A DNA stretch of 64,000 bases from the NCBI RefSeq assembly GCF_013155385.1, contig NZ_JABJUQ010000007.1:2753501-2817500 (forward strand), written 5' to 3'. Under the pieces are notes generated by a model. The model was given only the letters and a program-made list of their open reading frames with translations. It searched no databases and was not told the DNA's origin. Numbering within the stretch: the stretch's first letter is position 1; each line of letters starts with the position of its first letter. This DNA comes from Bacillus sp. WMMC1349. GTDB taxonomy: Bacteria > Bacillota > Bacilli > Bacillales > Bacillaceae. The translations under genes were made by a program, and so were the position numbers. This document shows, piece after piece, positions 54,823 through 64,000 of the stretch.

Positions 54823-55644
54823 CTACTTTAAAATAAAGTCACTTATTATTCTACCAAAAAATTCAGGCTCTTCCACATGAACTGCATGACCTGTTTGCTC
54901 GGCGATCACAAGACGGCTTCCAGGAATATATTGCTTCATGTTTTGATTAATCGCTACAAATTTATTGTCAAGACTCCCGGCAATTAAGAGAACTGGGTAA
55001 TCGATAAAAGCAAGCTTCTCCCACCAAGAAGGTTGTGCACCGGTTCCCATTGCGACCAAACTGTTTGCAAGACCAAGGGGCTGCTGATTGAGACGTTCAT
55101 TGCGAATTTTTTCTTTTTTGACAGTTTCCAGTTTATGCTGGGAAGCAAACAAAGGAATTCCTTCCCAATAGTCAACAAACCACTCCATTCCCTTGCGGAG
55201 TATTCGTTCACCAAGTCTCTGATCCTGTGCTCTGCGTTCTTGCCTTTCTGCTTCTGTTTGCAACCCCGGAGAACTGCTTTCCAAAATTAAACGAGCTATT
55301 CGATCAGGATGATTCATCGCAAATGACAAAGCAAGTCTCCCCCCCATCGAATACCCGACTAAATGAACATTTCCCAATTCAAGCCGATCAAAAATGTCCA
55401 ATAAATCAGCACATTGCTTTTCTGTACTGTAGCGTTTTTTTTCGCTTGGTGAATCGGTTCTCCTATGACCGAGTAAATCCAGTTTTACACAGCGAATTCC
55501 TGGGAAATACCGTTCTATTCCATCCCATGTTTTCGCACTGCCTGTAAACCCGTGTAAAAAAACCGCTGTTTGTTCTGTTGGTCCCCCATTATCTTCTATT
55601 TCATAGCTAATACCGTCTTTTAATGTCAGTTTCAAAATGTCCAC
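54823..55644 (-). CDS. menH: SHCHC synthase MenH (alpha/beta hydrolase)
   Basis: 273 residues: nucleophile Ser99 in [16 protein letters not shown] oxyanion region, Asp in AGSLDNKF and His in [10 protein letters not shown]. Eliminates pyruvate from SEPHCHC. Start lies inside menD (13-base overlap), so translation is coupled. Confidence 0.92.
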   Translation of the reverse strand: MDILKLTLKDGISYEIEDNGGPTEQTAVFLHGFTGSAKTWDGIERYFPGIRCVKLDLLGHRRTDSPSEKKRYSTEKQCADLLDIFDRLELGNVHLVGYSMGGRLALSFAMNHPDRIARLILESSSPGLQTEAERQERRAQDQRLGERILRKGMEWFVDYWEGIPLFASQHKLETVKKEKIRNERLNQQPLGLANSLVAMGTGAQPSWWEKLAFIDYPVLLIAGSLDNKFVAINQNMKQYIPGSRLVIAEQTGHAVHVEEPEFFGRIISDFILK

Positions 55645-57371
55645 TCTTTTCTGATTTCATAAAGAACGGTCTCCATTAATTGACGCTGATGCTGGACACG
55701 GTCATGTCGCTTTGTTTTCACTTCAATAATATCAAGTCCGTTTCGGTGAATGGAAGATAAATAAGCATCAGTAAAATGAGCGATAGACTCTGGACATTGA
55801 TAACGCCCCCCATACAATTCTGCAGCATGCTTAAATTCAAGTCCGGTCGGTGTACCAAATAATTGCTCAAAATATGTTTGTTCAGTTGTTTGCGGAAGAA
55901 ATGAAAAAATTCCGCCTCCATCATTATTCACAAGGATGACTGTCAGTGGGATACCGAGCGTCTTACAAACTAATAAACCGTTTAAATCATGATAAAAAGA
56001 TAAATCACCAATCACAAGTGTAACAGGCTCTTTCGTTGCTGCATAGATGCCGAGCGCTGTCGAGACTACACCGTCAATCCCATTTGCACCTCGATTAGCA
56101 AACACTCGGAATGAGCGCTTCTGATTCTCAAAAAAAGTGTCTACATCGCGAATCGGCATACTATTACCAATAAAAAGCGAACTGTTTTCAGGAATAAAAT
56201 GCTGTAAATGGCGATACAGATTTCCTTCAAATGTAAGATCCTCGACTTCAAGATTTCGCAAATGATGACGAAAACGGTTGTTGACAGACTGCCATTTTTC
56301 CAGCCAGTCACCTGATCTGTTTTGCGAAACTGAACTGACAATAACTTCAGCGAATTCCCTCTCTGTACAATGTAACATATATGAGCTCTGTTGAGTCGGA
56401 TCCCGCCAACCTCCACTAGGGTCTACAATCATCTGGACGATGTGTGAATGGTGCTTTAAAAGTTGATACAACGGCTTTGAAACAGGCATCGCACCAAAAC
56501 GGATGACAAGCTTTGGCATCAAAAAGCTTGTCATGTCTTCATCTTTTAATAAAGAATCATACGCATCAATGATTGTCTCTTGAGAATGAGTCCCATTTCG
56601 TAAATTTGAAAGTGGATCAGCTAAAATAGGATACCCCAAAGCTTTTGAAAGTGAGATGATGTCGTACTTAGCTGCATCATTCTGAAGTTCACCGCAAACA
56701 ATAACACCTTTTTCTGTTTCTTCAATTAGTGTGCTTAAAGTGTTAAGATCTTTTGCGTGAATTGTGGCATAACTGCCAGTCACCGATATATGAGGTCCAT
56801 TTCTCATTCTTTCAAACGGCTGATCATCAAGATTTGGCATCAGCGGCTCCCTTAATGGAACATTAATATGAACAGGTCCATGGGGTTCTTTTAATGATTC
56901 TCCAACAGCACGGTCTGCTACAGCACGGATATAGGTCAGCATTTCTGGATGTGCATCAGGCAATGCTAAGTCTGTGAAATAGTTAACAAAGTTTCTGAAT
57001 AAGAACTGCTGATCAATCGCCTGAGGTGCTCCCACTCCCCGAAGTTCATGCGGCCGATCAGCCGTTAAGATGATAAGCGGTATTCTTGAATAATGAGCCT
57101 CAATCACGGCCGGGTAAAAATTAGCTGCTGCGGTTCCCGATGTACAGATTAAAGCAACAGGTTTTCGCTCCGCTTTTGCCATACCCAATGCAAAAAAACC
57201 TGCTGATCTTTCATCAACGTGAACGTGAACGTTTAAATCAGGATGTGCCGCTGCCAGAAGTGCAAGAGGCGTTGATCTTGATCCCGGACATATTACTGCT
57301 TCTTTAACCCCAGCTAGTGTTAATTCATCGATAAAATTCCCTATATATTTAGTAATCGGATTTTCTGTCAA
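55632..57371 (-). CDS. menD: SEPHCHC synthase MenD (ThDP enzyme)
   Basis: 579 residues. ThDP enzyme order: [14 protein letters not shown] with the N-terminal Glu in [11 protein letters not shown], and the C-terminal ThDP motif [12 protein letters not shown] plus [12 protein letters not shown]. Adds the succinyl-semialdehyde unit from 2-oxoglutarate to isochorismate. Overlaps menF by four bases. Confidence 0.95.
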   Translation of the reverse strand: MTENPITKYIGNFIDELTLAGVKEAVICPGSRSTPLALLAAAHPDLNVHVHVDERSAGFFALGMAKAERKPVALICTSGTAAANFYPAVIEAHYSRIPLIILTADRPHELRGVGAPQAIDQQFLFRNFVNYFTDLALPDAHPEMLTYIRAVADRAVGESLKEPHGPVHINVPLREPLMPNLDDQPFERMRNGPHISVTGSYATIHAKDLNTLSTLIEETEKGVIVCGELQNDAAKYDIISLSKALGYPILADPLSNLRNGTHSQETIIDAYDSLLKDEDMTSFLMPKLVIRFGAMPVSKPLYQLLKHHSHIVQMIVDPSGGWRDPTQQSSYMLHCTEREFAEVIVSSVSQNRSGDWLEKWQSVNNRFRHHLRNLEVEDLTFEGNLYRHLQHFIPENSSLFIGNSMPIRDVDTFFENQKRSFRVFANRGANGIDGVVSTALGIYAATKEPVTLVIGDLSFYHDLNGLLVCKTLGIPLTVILVNNDGGGIFSFLPQTTEQTYFEQLFGTPTGLEFKHAAELYGGRYQCPESIAHFTDAYLSSIHRNGLDIIEVKTKRHDRVQHQRQLMETVLYEIRKEWTF

Positions 57372-58774
57372 CTAGGATCGCCTCCAAGAGCGGACAACAT
57401 TGGCTTTAGTTTAATTTGGGTTTCCTCATACTCCTGTAACGGGTCGGAATCTCTGACAATTCCACAGCCGGCAAACAGCCTAGCCTGATGAGAATCAATC
57501 AAGCCCGATCGTATCGCAACTGCAAATTCTCCATTATCTTTCGAATCGAGCCAACCTATCGGACCTGCATACCATCCTCTTGACATCGGTTCAATACTCC
57601 TAATGACCTCAAGCGCTGTTTTCTGAGGATCGCCTCCAAGAGCAGGTGTTGGGTGCAGTTTCTCGATGAGATCAAATAAAGAATATTTTTTGCTCATTTG
57701 ACCAATGATTGGGGTATAGAGGTGTTGTACACTTTTTGTCTTGTATAACTCAGGTGCCGCTGGTTTTTCAACATAATCGCAATATCTTGAAAATACTCGA
57801 TGAATCATGTCTACAACAAACTCATGTTCCATTACATTCTTTTTATCGTGTAATAACTCAAGACCGAGCATTTGATCTTCCCGTCCAGTTTGCCCCCTTT
57901 GAATCGAGCCTGCAAGACAAGTGGATAAAACCTTGTCATCAAACTTTTTAATCAGCCGTTCAGGTGATGCTCCAACAAAACATTTGCCTTTCTCCTCAAG
58001 GGCAAATATATAGCTTGACGTTTGCTCACATAATAAGTGTCTGATCACGCGATACAGCTGAATAGGTTCCCGAAAAGTCAAAAGAATTTCTCTAGCGAGT
58101 ACGACTTTATCATACTTTCCTTTTTGAATGTCTGTTGTAGCATGACGAATAGCTTCAAGCCATTCATCTACATGAAGCTCAGCTTTTTTGTCATATTGTT
58201 GATGTTCTGCTCGTTCGTCATGAATAGGGAACGTTGTCAATTTTTTTACGGCACTGATTAATTGATCGAGAACATGGTGGACATTTTCATTAGGACGCAT
58301 CCATTTATTCATTGTGATAAACGTAGCATCTGTCGTTTTAGTCAACATTTTAGAAGGAATAAAAAAAGCACCTTCTTGATAGTCATGCCAATGTTTTTCT
58401 TTTTTTTTCAACGGGTCAAAAGAAAAACCGCCAAATAGTAAAGGACCTACTGCTAATTGAGTGATGTTGCCATCCTCATGGAAATGAAATGATCTATCTT
58501 TTATATGGTCCCATTTTTCATGAATGTCCTGATAACGTCCTCGATCCTTTTGGTGTGTGATAACAGTTAATTCCTGTCCAAGACCGACAAGTGTCAGTTC
58601 CTGATCTGGATCAGACCAAAAAAACCGTTTGTCCACTCCACTATTAAAAAAAGCAAGCGGATCGATTGTCTCTATTTTGCTAGAATAGCTTATTAAAACA
58701 GCATGGTCGACTTTTTTTAGTTTATCTAATACGTTAGATGTTTCGTTTTGTAAGGTCAGTCCCAATGTTGCCAC
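57368..58774 (-). CDS. menF: Isochorismate synthase MenF
   Basis: 468 residues, chorismate-binding family: [54 protein letters not shown] and FAGCGIV. Converts chorismate to isochorismate, first step of menaquinone synthesis. Start set at GTG 58774 ([10 protein letters not shown]), ten bases after GGAGG; the ATG three codons upstream is only one base from it. Confidence 0.92.
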   Translation of the reverse strand: MATLGLTLQNETSNVLDKLKKVDHAVLISYSSKIETIDPLAFFNSGVDKRFFWSDPDQELTLVGLGQELTVITHQKDRGRYQDIHEKWDHIKDRSFHFHEDGNITQLAVGPLLFGGFSFDPLKKKEKHWHDYQEGAFFIPSKMLTKTTDATFITMNKWMRPNENVHHVLDQLISAVKKLTTFPIHDERAEHQQYDKKAELHVDEWLEAIRHATTDIQKGKYDKVVLAREILLTFREPIQLYRVIRHLLCEQTSSYIFALEEKGKCFVGASPERLIKKFDDKVLSTCLAGSIQRGQTGREDQMLGLELLHDKKNVMEHEFVVDMIHRVFSRYCDYVEKPAAPELYKTKSVQHLYTPIIGQMSKKYSLFDLIEKLHPTPALGGDPQKTALEVIRSIEPMSRGWYAGPIGWLDSKDNGEFAVAIRSGLIDSHQARLFAGCGIVRDSDPLQEYEETQIKLKPMLSALGGDPS

Positions 58775-58812
58775 CTTGATCATTCCTCCAAAGTCCGTAA
58801 AATGCTTTTATT

Positions 58813-58841
58813 ACAATACACCTGAGAACGATATGTGTCAA
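58813..58841 (-). promoter_or_regulatory. SigA promoter of menFDHBEC
   Basis: Minus strand TTGACA (58836-58841), 17-bp spacer, TATTGT (58813-58818). Confidence 0.75.
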
Positions 58842-58938
58842 TAAAACAACACTTTTTTCTTTTTCATTATATACATATCAGCTACTAAATGAAAATGAAG
58901 ATTGGACAGCTTTTTTTCTAACAATATCACCCATTATA

Positions 58939-58967
58939 TTGACACCTTTTTTAACTTTTTCTAAACT
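58939..58967 (+). promoter_or_regulatory. SigA promoter of menA
   Basis: TTGACA (58939-58944), 17-bp spacer, TAAACT (58962-58967), divergent from the menF promoter. Confidence 0.7.
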
Positions 58968-59010
58968 TAGAGAGGATGTGTACGTATTAAAACTTAAAGG
59001 AGTCAAACTT

Positions 59011-59946
59011 ATGCAACATCAATCACTTTCAGAAAGTGTTTCTGGAATAAAACAGACGAATAACTGGCGAGTATGGTGGATGTTAACAAGACCGCATACA
59101 CTGACGGCCGCATTTGTCCCTGTTACAATCGGTACGGTTATGGCTCTTGAAACGGAGCGAATTCATATATGGTTGTTTATAGCCATGCTCTTAGCCTCAG
59201 TCTTGATTCAGATAGGTACAAATTTATTTAATGAATATTTTGATTATGTCCGGGGCCTTGATAATGAAAACTCCGTTGGTATCGGAGGTGCTATTGTCCG
59301 TTACGGAATGAAGCCCAAAACGGTCTTATATCTGGCCTATGGGTTATTCGGGTTATCTGTGCTGCTAGGAGTATATATTTGTATGTCTTCAAGTTGGTGG
59401 CTGGCACTTATCGGCTTAATTTGTATGGCGGTTGGTTATTTTTATACCGGAGGTCCGCTCCCAATCTCATATACACCATTCGGTGAAATCATGTCTGGTA
59501 TCTTTATGGGAATGGTCATTATCCTCATTTCATACTTTATTCAAACAGGGGAAATAACCTGGAATGTCTTTTTGATCTCACTTCCAATTACAATTTTAGT
59601 TGGAGGCATTAACCTTTCCAATAATATCCGTGATCTAGTCGGTGACAAAGAAAACGGCAGGAAGACACTTCCAATCTTAGCAGGGAGAAAAAATGCGGTA
59701 CAAATTTTAACAGTCTTCTTTATTGTTTCTTATTTACTAATTGGTTTGTATATCATGTTCGCAATCATTTCTGTTTGGAGTTGTCTTGTGCTTTTAAGTC
59801 TTCCAAAACCCATTAAAGCTATAAAAGAATTCAAACGTAAAGAAAAACCGGCTGATCTGATGATCGCTATGAAATCAACGGCACAAACAAACACATTTTT
59901 TGGTTTTTTGCTGGCACTTGCCTTAGTTATACAATATATTCTCTAA
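59011..59946 (+). CDS. menA: 1,4-Dihydroxy-2-naphthoate heptaprenyltransferase MenA
   Basis: 311 residues, UbiA family with about nine helices. First Asp-rich motif in NLFNEYFDYVRGLD, second in NNIRDLVGDKENGRKT, which bind the prenyl diphosphate via Mg2+. Attaches the isoprenoid side chain in the membrane. Start ATG 59011 behind AAAGGAG; the frame is open further upstream but that part covers the promoter. Divergent from the men operon. Confidence 0.95.
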   Translation: MQHQSLSESVSGIKQTNNWRVWWMLTRPHTLTAAFVPVTIGTVMALETERIHIWLFIAMLLASVLIQIGTNLFNEYFDYVRGLDNENSVGIGGAIVRYGMKPKTVLYLAYGLFGLSVLLGVYICMSSSWWLALIGLICMAVGYFYTGGPLPISYTPFGEIMSGIFMGMVIILISYFIQTGEITWNVFLISLPITILVGGINLSNNIRDLVGDKENGRKTLPILAGRKNAVQILTVFFIVSYLLIGLYIMFAIISVWSCLVLLSLPKPIKAIKEFKRKEKPADLMIAMKSTAQTNTFFGFLLALALVIQYIL

Positions 59947-59975
59947 AAAAGAACCGCCTAAGGTTCTTTTTTTTT
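59945..59975 (+). terminator. Terminator after menA
   Basis: AAAAAAGAACC / GGTTCTTTTTTTTT. Confidence 0.92.
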
Positions 59976-60046
59976 ACAGTGAAAGTTCTGTTTAAAATCG
60001 TTCATACTAAAGGTGCAGCACTTTTTAGAAATGAGGGGCGATACAT

Positions 60047-60796
60047 GTGCTAACAACAGAACAGTTAAAAAAGCTTGAAAAAGAACTTAAAGCTGGAAAA
60101 GAGCAAATTCTTTTCCGTTTTAAAAACAATGGACATTTTCAAAAAGACTTTACTTTTCCATTTAATTCCACAGGAGATTTGTCTGCGTATGACAATCACC
60201 CTGGTGATGAAGGTACAGAACTTTATGAACGAGAAAAAGATCTCGCGCTTTGGGAACATGAAAAAGAACATTTACACGATATAGAGCATGCTCTTTCTTT
60301 GATCGAAAAAGGCACATACGGCCGTTGTGAGGTGTGTGGGAAAGACATCCCTTATGATCGTCTGACAGTACTGCCGACAGCCACAACTTGTCGTGAACAC
60401 TCTTCAAATGTATCCGTATCAAAGGATCGTCCAATTGAAGAAGAAGTTTTAAATCCCCCTTTCGGTCACTTTGAACGAGATGATGAAGAAAATGTTGCTT
60501 ATGATTCAGAAGATGCTTATCAAGAAGTCGAGCGTTACGGTAGCTCAATTACCCCTCAGGATCTGGCAGTTCCGCCACTATCATATGGTCAGATGCATAT
60601 CGAATATGGTGAACCAGTAGGAAATGTAGAAGACTACGAAAATTTCGTTGCAACAGATATAACGGGTAAAGAAGTCACTGTCTACCCGACAAAAGACCAT
60701 GAGAAATACGAAGAATTGCTGGATGAGGAAGGAATTATGACTTCATTTGGGGACTTGCCGCCTGCAGAAAAAGAGCCTTATACAGAAGATGACTAA
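60047..60796 (+). CDS. yteA: DksA/TraR-type zinc finger protein YteA
   Basis: 249 residues. Coiled N-terminal half with the conserved YDNHPGDEGTELYEREKDL segment, then a zinc-finger region GRCEVCGKDIPYDRLTVLPTATTCREH (CxxC plus Cys/His), and an acidic tail. YteA is the Bacillus DksA-like sporulation/stress protein of unclear role. GTG start, eight bases after GAGGGG. Between menA and the tRNA operon, as in B. subtilis. Confidence 0.88.
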   Translation: MLTTEQLKKLEKELKAGKEQILFRFKNNGHFQKDFTFPFNSTGDLSAYDNHPGDEGTELYEREKDLALWEHEKEHLHDIEHALSLIEKGTYGRCEVCGKDIPYDRLTVLPTATTCREHSSNVSVSKDRPIEEEVLNPPFGHFERDDEENVAYDSEDAYQEVERYGSSITPQDLAVPPLSYGQMHIEYGEPVGNVEDYENFVATDITGKEVTVYPTKDHEKYEELLDEEGIMTSFGDLPPAEKEPYTEDD

Positions 60797-60825
60797 GCCC
60801 TGGCAAAGGGCTTAGCTTCTTTTTA
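60794..60825 (+). terminator. Terminator after yteA
   Basis: TAAGCCC / GGGCTTA then GCTTCTTTTTAT, starting at the stop codon. Confidence 0.8.
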
Positions 60826-60839
60826 TCACATAAATAAAA

Positions 60840-60868
60840 AATCCCTACATCTATTATGTGTAGGGATT
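60840..60868 (-). terminator. Terminator of the tRNA operon
   Basis: Minus strand AATCCCTACA / TGTAGGGATT followed by TTTTATTT, beyond tRNA-Glu. Confidence 0.88.
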
Positions 60869-60875
60869 CAAATGA

Positions 60876-60947
60876 TGACCCGTACGGGATTCGAACCCGT
60901 GTTACCGCCGTGAAAGGGCGGTGTCTTAACCGCTTGACCAACGGGCC
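60876..60947 (-). tRNA. tRNA-Glu (UUC)
   Basis: Acceptor GGCCCGT / ACGGGTC, anticodon TTC in CTTTCAC. 3' CCA not encoded. Last gene of the operon. Confidence 0.95.
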
Positions 60948-60958
60948 TATTCAAAAAA

Positions 60959-61049
60959 TGGCGGAGAAGGAGGGATTTGAACCCTCGCGCCGCTTACGCG
61001 ACCTACACCCTTAGCAGGGGCGCCTCTTCAGCCACTTGAGTACTTCTCC
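60959..61049 (-). tRNA. tRNA-Ser (GCU)
   Basis: Class II tRNA with long variable arm; anticodon GCT in CTGCTAA; acceptor GGAGAAG / CTTCTCC; CCA encoded. Confidence 0.95.
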
Positions 61050-61051
61050 AT

Positions 61052-61126
61052 TGGCTCCACAGGCAGGATTCGAACCTGCGACCGATCGGTTAACAGCCGA
61101 TAGCTCTACCACTGAGCTACTGTGGA
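61052..61126 (-). tRNA. tRNA-Asn (GUU)
   Basis: Acceptor TCCACAG / CTGTGGA, anticodon GTT, CCA encoded. Confidence 0.95.
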
Positions 61127-61130
61127 ATCA

Positions 61131-61207
<77 letters not shown>

Positions 61208-61219
61208 ATGATACGCAAA

Positions 61220-61293
61220 TGGAGCGGGTGATGGGAATCGAACCCACGACATCAGCTTGGAAGGCTGAGGTTTTACCACTAAACTACACCCGC
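61220..61293 (-). tRNA. tRNA-Gly (UCC)
   Basis: Acceptor GCGGGTG / CACCCGC, anticodon TCC in CTTCCAA, CCA encoded. Confidence 0.95.
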
Positions 61294-61304
61294 AACTAAA
61301 TTAT

Positions 61305-61380
61305 TGGGGCGATTGATGGGAATCGAACCCACGAGTGCCAGAGCCACAATCTGGTGCGTTAACCACTTCGCCACAACCGC
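61305..61380 (-). tRNA. tRNA-His (GUG)
   Basis: Acceptor GCGGTTG / CAATCGC, anticodon GTG, discriminator C, CCA encoded; the base before position 1 is G (61381), the G-1 identity base of tRNA-His. Confidence 0.95.
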
Positions 61381-61398
61381 CATATATTAAATTTTAAA

Positions 61399-61474
<76 letters not shown>

Positions 61475-61481
61475 TTATTTA

Positions 61482-61558
61482 TGGCGGTCCGGACGGGACT
61501 CGAACCCGCGACCTCCTGCGTGACAGGCAGGCATTCTAACCAACTGAACTACCGGACC
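61482..61558 (-). tRNA. tRNA-Asp (GUC)
   Basis: Acceptor GGTCCGG / CCGGACC, anticodon GTC in CTGTCAC, CCA encoded. Confidence 0.95.
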
Positions 61559-61566
61559 ATAAAAAT

Positions 61567-61645
<79 letters not shown>

Positions 61646-61664
61646 ATAATGGGAATTGATATAA

Positions 61665-61757
61665 TGGCGGAGGAAGAGGGATTCGAACCCCCGCGGGCTT
61701 TGACACCCCTGTCGGTTTTCAAGACCGATCCCTTCAGCCAGACTTGGGTATTCCTCC
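61665..61757 (-). tRNA. tRNA-Ser (UGA)
   Basis: Class II, long variable arm, anticodon TGA in CTTGAAA, acceptor GGAGGAA / TTCCTCC, CCA encoded. Confidence 0.95.
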
Positions 61758-61764
61758 GTAATAT

Positions 61765-61841
61765 TGGTGGACCTTGTAGGACTCGAACCTACGACCGGAC
61801 GGTTATGAGCCGTCTGCTCTAACCAACTGAGCTAAAGGTCC
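61765..61841 (-). tRNA. tRNA-Ile2 (CAU, probably lysidine-modified)
   Basis: Anticodon CAT with acceptor GGACCTT / AAGGTCC. Its place between Met and Ser, as in B. subtilis trnB, and its difference from the Met and fMet bodies indicate the minor isoleucine tRNA read by TilS. CCA encoded. Confidence 0.8.
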
Positions 61842-61851
61842 TTTCGATAAG

Positions 61852-61925
61852 TAGCGGCGGAGGGGATCGAACCCCCGACCTCACGGGTATGAACCGTACG
61901 CTCTAGCCAGCTGAGCTACACCGCC
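61852..61925 (-). tRNA. Elongator tRNA-Met (CAU)
   Basis: Acceptor GGCGGTG with CGCCGCT, anticodon CAT in GTTCATAC; CCA not encoded. Confidence 0.88.
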
Positions 61926-61938
61926 ATATTTTTTTAAG

Positions 61939-62011
61939 TGGAGCCTAGCGGGATCGAACCGCTGACCTCCTGCGTGCAAAGCAGGCGCTCTCCCAGCTGA
62001 GCTAAGGCCCC
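61939..62011 (-). tRNA. tRNA-Ala (UGC)
   Basis: Acceptor GGGGCCT / AGGCTCC (G3:U70-containing, the Ala identity pair), anticodon TGC; CCA not encoded. Confidence 0.95.
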
Positions 62012-62017
62012 GAATAA

Positions 62018-62094
62018 TGGTCGGGAAGACAGGATTCGAACCTGCGACCCCATGGTCCCAAACCATGTGCTCTACCAAGCTGAGCTACTTCCCG
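62018..62094 (-). tRNA. tRNA-Pro (UGG)
   Basis: Acceptor CGGGAAG / CTTCCCG, anticodon TGG in TTTGGGA, CCA encoded. Confidence 0.95.
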
Positions 62095-62104
62095 CAATAC
62101 AAAG

Positions 62105-62181
62105 TGGCGCGCCCGAGAGGAGTCGAACCCCTAACCTTTTGATCCGTAGTCAAACGCTCTATCCAATTGAGCTACGGGCGC
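62105..62181 (-). tRNA. tRNA-Arg (ACG)
   Basis: Acceptor GCGCCCG / CGGGCGC, anticodon ACG (inosine expected), CCA encoded. Confidence 0.95.
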
Positions 62182-62191
62182 ATATATCAAA

Positions 62192-62277
62192 TGCCGAGGG
62201 CCGGACTTGAACCGGCACGGTAGTCACCTACCGCAGGATTTTAAGTCCTGTGTGTCTGCCAATTCCACCACCCCGGC
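62192..62277 (-). tRNA. tRNA-Leu (UAA)
   Basis: Class II; acceptor GCCGGGG / CCTCGGC, anticodon TAA in CTTAAAA; CCA not encoded. Confidence 0.95.
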
Positions 62278-62286
62278 GTGGATGGT

Positions 62287-62361
62287 TGGAGCGGAAGACG
62301 GGATTCGAACCCGCGACCCCCACCTTGGCAAGGTGGTGTTCTACCACTGAACTACTTCCGC
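62287..62361 (-). tRNA. tRNA-Gly (GCC)
   Basis: Acceptor GCGGAAG / CTTCCGC, anticodon GCC in TTGCCAA, CCA encoded. Confidence 0.95.
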
Positions 62362-62377
62362 AAAATATGACTGGCGA

Positions 62378-62462
62378 TGCGGATGAAGGGACTTGAACCC
62401 CCACGTCTTTAAAAGACACTAGAGCCTGATTCTAGCGCGTCTGCCAATTCCGCCACATCCGC
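62378..62462 (-). tRNA. tRNA-Leu (CAG)
   Basis: Class II; acceptor GCGGATG / CATCCGC, anticodon CAG in ATCAGGC; CCA not encoded directly after the discriminator. Confidence 0.93.
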
Positions 62463-62468
62463 ATAAAA

Positions 62469-62544
62469 TGGTGAGCCATGAAGGACTCGAACCTTCGACC
62501 CTCTGATTAAAAGTCAGATGCTCTACCAACTGAGCTAATGGCTC
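62469..62544 (-). tRNA. tRNA-Lys (UUU)
   Basis: Acceptor GAGCCAT / ATGGCTC, anticodon TTT in CTTTTAA, CCA encoded. Confidence 0.95.
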
Positions 62545-62591
62545 CAATATTAAACGAATGGCAACTTTTATATTATATCATAAAATAATAA

Positions 62592-62664
<73 letters not shown>

Positions 62665-62665
62665 A

Positions 62666-62741
62666 TGGTGGAGGATGACGGGCTCGAACCGCCGACCCTC
62701 TGCTTGTAAGGCAGATGCTCTCCCAGCTGAGCTAATCCTCC
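62666..62741 (-). tRNA. tRNA-Val (UAC)
   Basis: Acceptor GGAGGAT / ATCCTCC, anticodon TAC in CTTACAA, CCA encoded. First gene of the operon. Confidence 0.95.
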
Positions 62742-62767
62742 GCATAACTCTCGATCTGACAAAGACT

Positions 62768-62797
62768 ATTATATACAATAATAGGTCACATTGTAAA
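62768..62797 (-). promoter_or_regulatory. SigA promoter of the 21-tRNA operon
   Basis: Minus strand TTTACA (62792-62797), 18-bp spacer, TATAAT (62768-62773), about 27 bases before tRNA-Val. Confidence 0.8.
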
Positions 62798-62865
62798 GAG
62801 TTTTTTTAAAAAAATATTTTTAAATGGACAATTGTTCTTCAGCCTGAATACTATCTTAAAAAGTA

Positions 62866-62888
62866 CAGTAGCAAAAAAATTGCTACTG
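62866..62888 (-). terminator. Terminator after the DHA2 MFS gene
   Basis: CAGTAGCAA / TTGCTACTG then TACTTTTTAAG on the minus strand. Confidence 0.75.
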
Positions 62889-62967
62889 TTACATTGATGA
62901 TATTTTATTATATACCACGTTGTCCAGTAAATTCTCTAAGATTGTTGTGGATGAAGTGAATGAGTAG

Positions 62968-64000
62968 TCACCTCACTTTCACAAACCCCTTTGGCCGTTT
63001 TTTCAAAAAGAAAATAGACACGAAGCAACTTAATAAAATAAAGGGTAGTGACATTTTATACAACTTTAAAAAAGCTTCTGTCAATTCTTGGTGACTAAAT
63101 TGAGATATTTCACTTTGATAATCACTCAATGTCTTGTTTATTTTTTTCAAATTTTTATCAATCTTTTCTGTCACTGTTCGTTTGATTGAATCCTTGATAA
63201 TCTTTCTTTTCATCTTAGGAATTTTGTTAAGTTCATTTGCTAAACTATTATTTATTAAATGTTCCCTCTCTTTTAAAGAAACAACTTGTTTTACATTTTT
63301 TCCCTCAACACCAATATTTTCTTTATTTCTTTTCATTTTTGTGTTTTCTAGCACTTTAGTTTTTTGTTTTTCTGTTAGAGAAAGGCTATTCACCATTAGT
63401 TCCGCATGATGAAGAATTTTTTCTTTAGTATAGTTAACATTGACACTCAAGTTGCTCACAAAAATCGCAACGGCCAAAACAATCCCAACTTGCCGAAGTG
63501 CAGCTATTACACTTTGGGATGCAGTCAACAATTCTCCTTTAAAAGAAGATGCAGCCATCACTGTAATGGGCCCGACAATAATTCCATAACCTATTCCCAG
63601 TGTCAAACAGCTCATGATTAATGCTGTATAACTGGAATTCATATTTAATTGATATAACATAAAATAGGCGATAAACATGAAGACAAATCCAGTTAATACT
63701 GCAATGAAATTGCCTATTTTTTCGGCAACTATAGAAGCTATTGGTGAAAATATAAAAATCATGGCCGATACAGGGGTAACTAAAAGAGCTGCTGTCAGAT
63801 CAGATTCGTTTTGAATTTTTGTCAGATATGTAGGTAATATCACTGTAACTCCAATTAAAAACAAGTTACTTAAAATGACTGTCATAGCAGCTCCATTAAA
63901 CTGTCTATCTTTGAATAAATCTAAATGAACCATTGGATTTTTACAATATTTCTCTGTTACTAAAAATAGTATTAAAAAGATTATACCTAACGAATAACAT
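62968..64000 (-). CDS. DHA2-type MFS multidrug efflux pump (partial, N-terminus off window)
   Basis: The visible 344 residues are the C-terminal half of a 14-helix EmrB/QacA-type transporter (ATVEKYCKNPM-like loop, then LDLFKDRQFNGAAMTVILSNLF, LGIGYGIIVGPITVMAASSFKGE, ALRQVGIVLAVAIFVSNL). The frame stays open to the window edge, so a Met at 63933 is internal. Unusually, a basic, charged loop of about 110 residues (NYTKEKILHHAELM to QSEISQFSHQEL) sits before the last helix. Its own terminator separates it from the tRNA operon. Drug efflux is likely; substrate unknown. Confidence 0.82.
   Translation of the reverse strand, partial: CYSLGIIFLILFLVTEKYCKNPMVHLDLFKDRQFNGAAMTVILSNLFLIGVTVILPTYLTKIQNESDLTAALLVTPVSAMIFIFSPIASIVAEKIGNFIAVLTGFVFMFIAYFMLYQLNMNSSYTALIMSCLTLGIGYGIIVGPITVMAASSFKGELLTASQSVIAALRQVGIVLAVAIFVSNLSVNVNYTKEKILHHAELMVNSLSLTEKQKTKVLENTKMKRNKENIGVEGKNVKQVVSLKEREHLINNSLANELNKIPKMKRKIIKDSIKRTVTEKIDKNLKKINKTLSDYQSEISQFSHQELTEAFLKLYKMSLPFILLSCFVSIFFLKKRPKGFVKVR

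Noticed and set aside
62742..62967. 5S or 23S rRNA gene upstream of the tRNA operon
   Set aside because: Looked for because trnB follows rrnB in B. subtilis; the sequence is AT-rich with a promoter and the end of an MFS gene, no rRNA.

Overview
The window is a stretch of chromosome from a Bacillaceae species close to, but not identical with, Bacillus subtilis. Gene order follows the B. subtilis 'yt' region almost gene by gene: pepV-pbuO, ythPQ, ytzE, ytgP, ytfP, cse60, ytwF, leuS, ytvB, yttB, ytrGABCDEF, ytzC, ytqAB, ytpAB, ytoA, asnB, metK, pckA, ytmBA, ytlACD, ytkD, dps, ytzI, ytkA, luxS, yidD, ytiB, rpmEB, the men operon, menA, yteA and a 21-tRNA operon in trnB order. Many genes use TTG or GTG starts behind strong AGGAGG-type ribosome binding sites, and Gram-positive control elements (T-box, S-box, Zur, PurR, SigB, SigE and CcpN-like sites) can be read directly.

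Layout. 1-10.2 kb: two-sided set of transport and envelope genes (MFS permease, PepV, PbuO, CNNM/CBS protein, YthPQ ABC transporter, YtzE regulator, MurJ-type flippase). 10.4-18.7 kb: flavoprotein, a secreted unknown protein, sporulation protein Cse60, rhodanese, T-box-controlled leuS, YtvB and a frameshifted yttB. 18.8-25.8 kb: the ytr ABC operon with duplicated permease genes (ytrC/ytrD and two ytrF copies). 25.9-33.5 kb: tRNA wobble modification pair ytqAB, terpene and lipid genes ytpAB, ytoA, a PAP2 phosphatase, asnB. 33.6-38.7 kb: divergent metK (S-box) and pckA (CcpN-type control), DAACS symporter. 38.7-43 kb: ytmBA, ytlACD ABC importer, ytkD. 43.2-46.2 kb: the main accessory patch, an operon of a Q/N-rich repeat-bearing TerD protein, an AIM24 protein and a 29-residue membrane peptide, then an unknown gene and an IS110 remnant. 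46.3-51.2 kb: dps, small lipoprotein and membrane genes, luxS, yidD, carbonic anhydrase, and two Zur-box genes (zinc-binding lipoprotein, zinc-free L31). 51.4-60.8 kb: menFDHBEC, divergent menA, yteA. 60.9-62.7 kb: 21 tRNAs with their own promoter and no rRNA. 63-64 kb: part of a DHA2 MFS pump.

The most unusual feature is a family of at least nine copies of a hairpin-rich intergenic element of about 80-190 bp with imperfect terminal inverted repeats (GGGGCTGTCC end), scattered from 3.9 to 50.4 kb, mostly at gene 3' ends. One copy supplies the stop codon of ytqB, one sits in the remains of a broken ORF, and several ordinary terminators share its end sequence. Other points of interest are relics of ATPase gene ends in the ytr duplication, a 60-bp tandem repeat in the metK leader, and the TerD-AIM24 operon with a 17-residue repeat tract. 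Everything here is read by eye; no database search was run.
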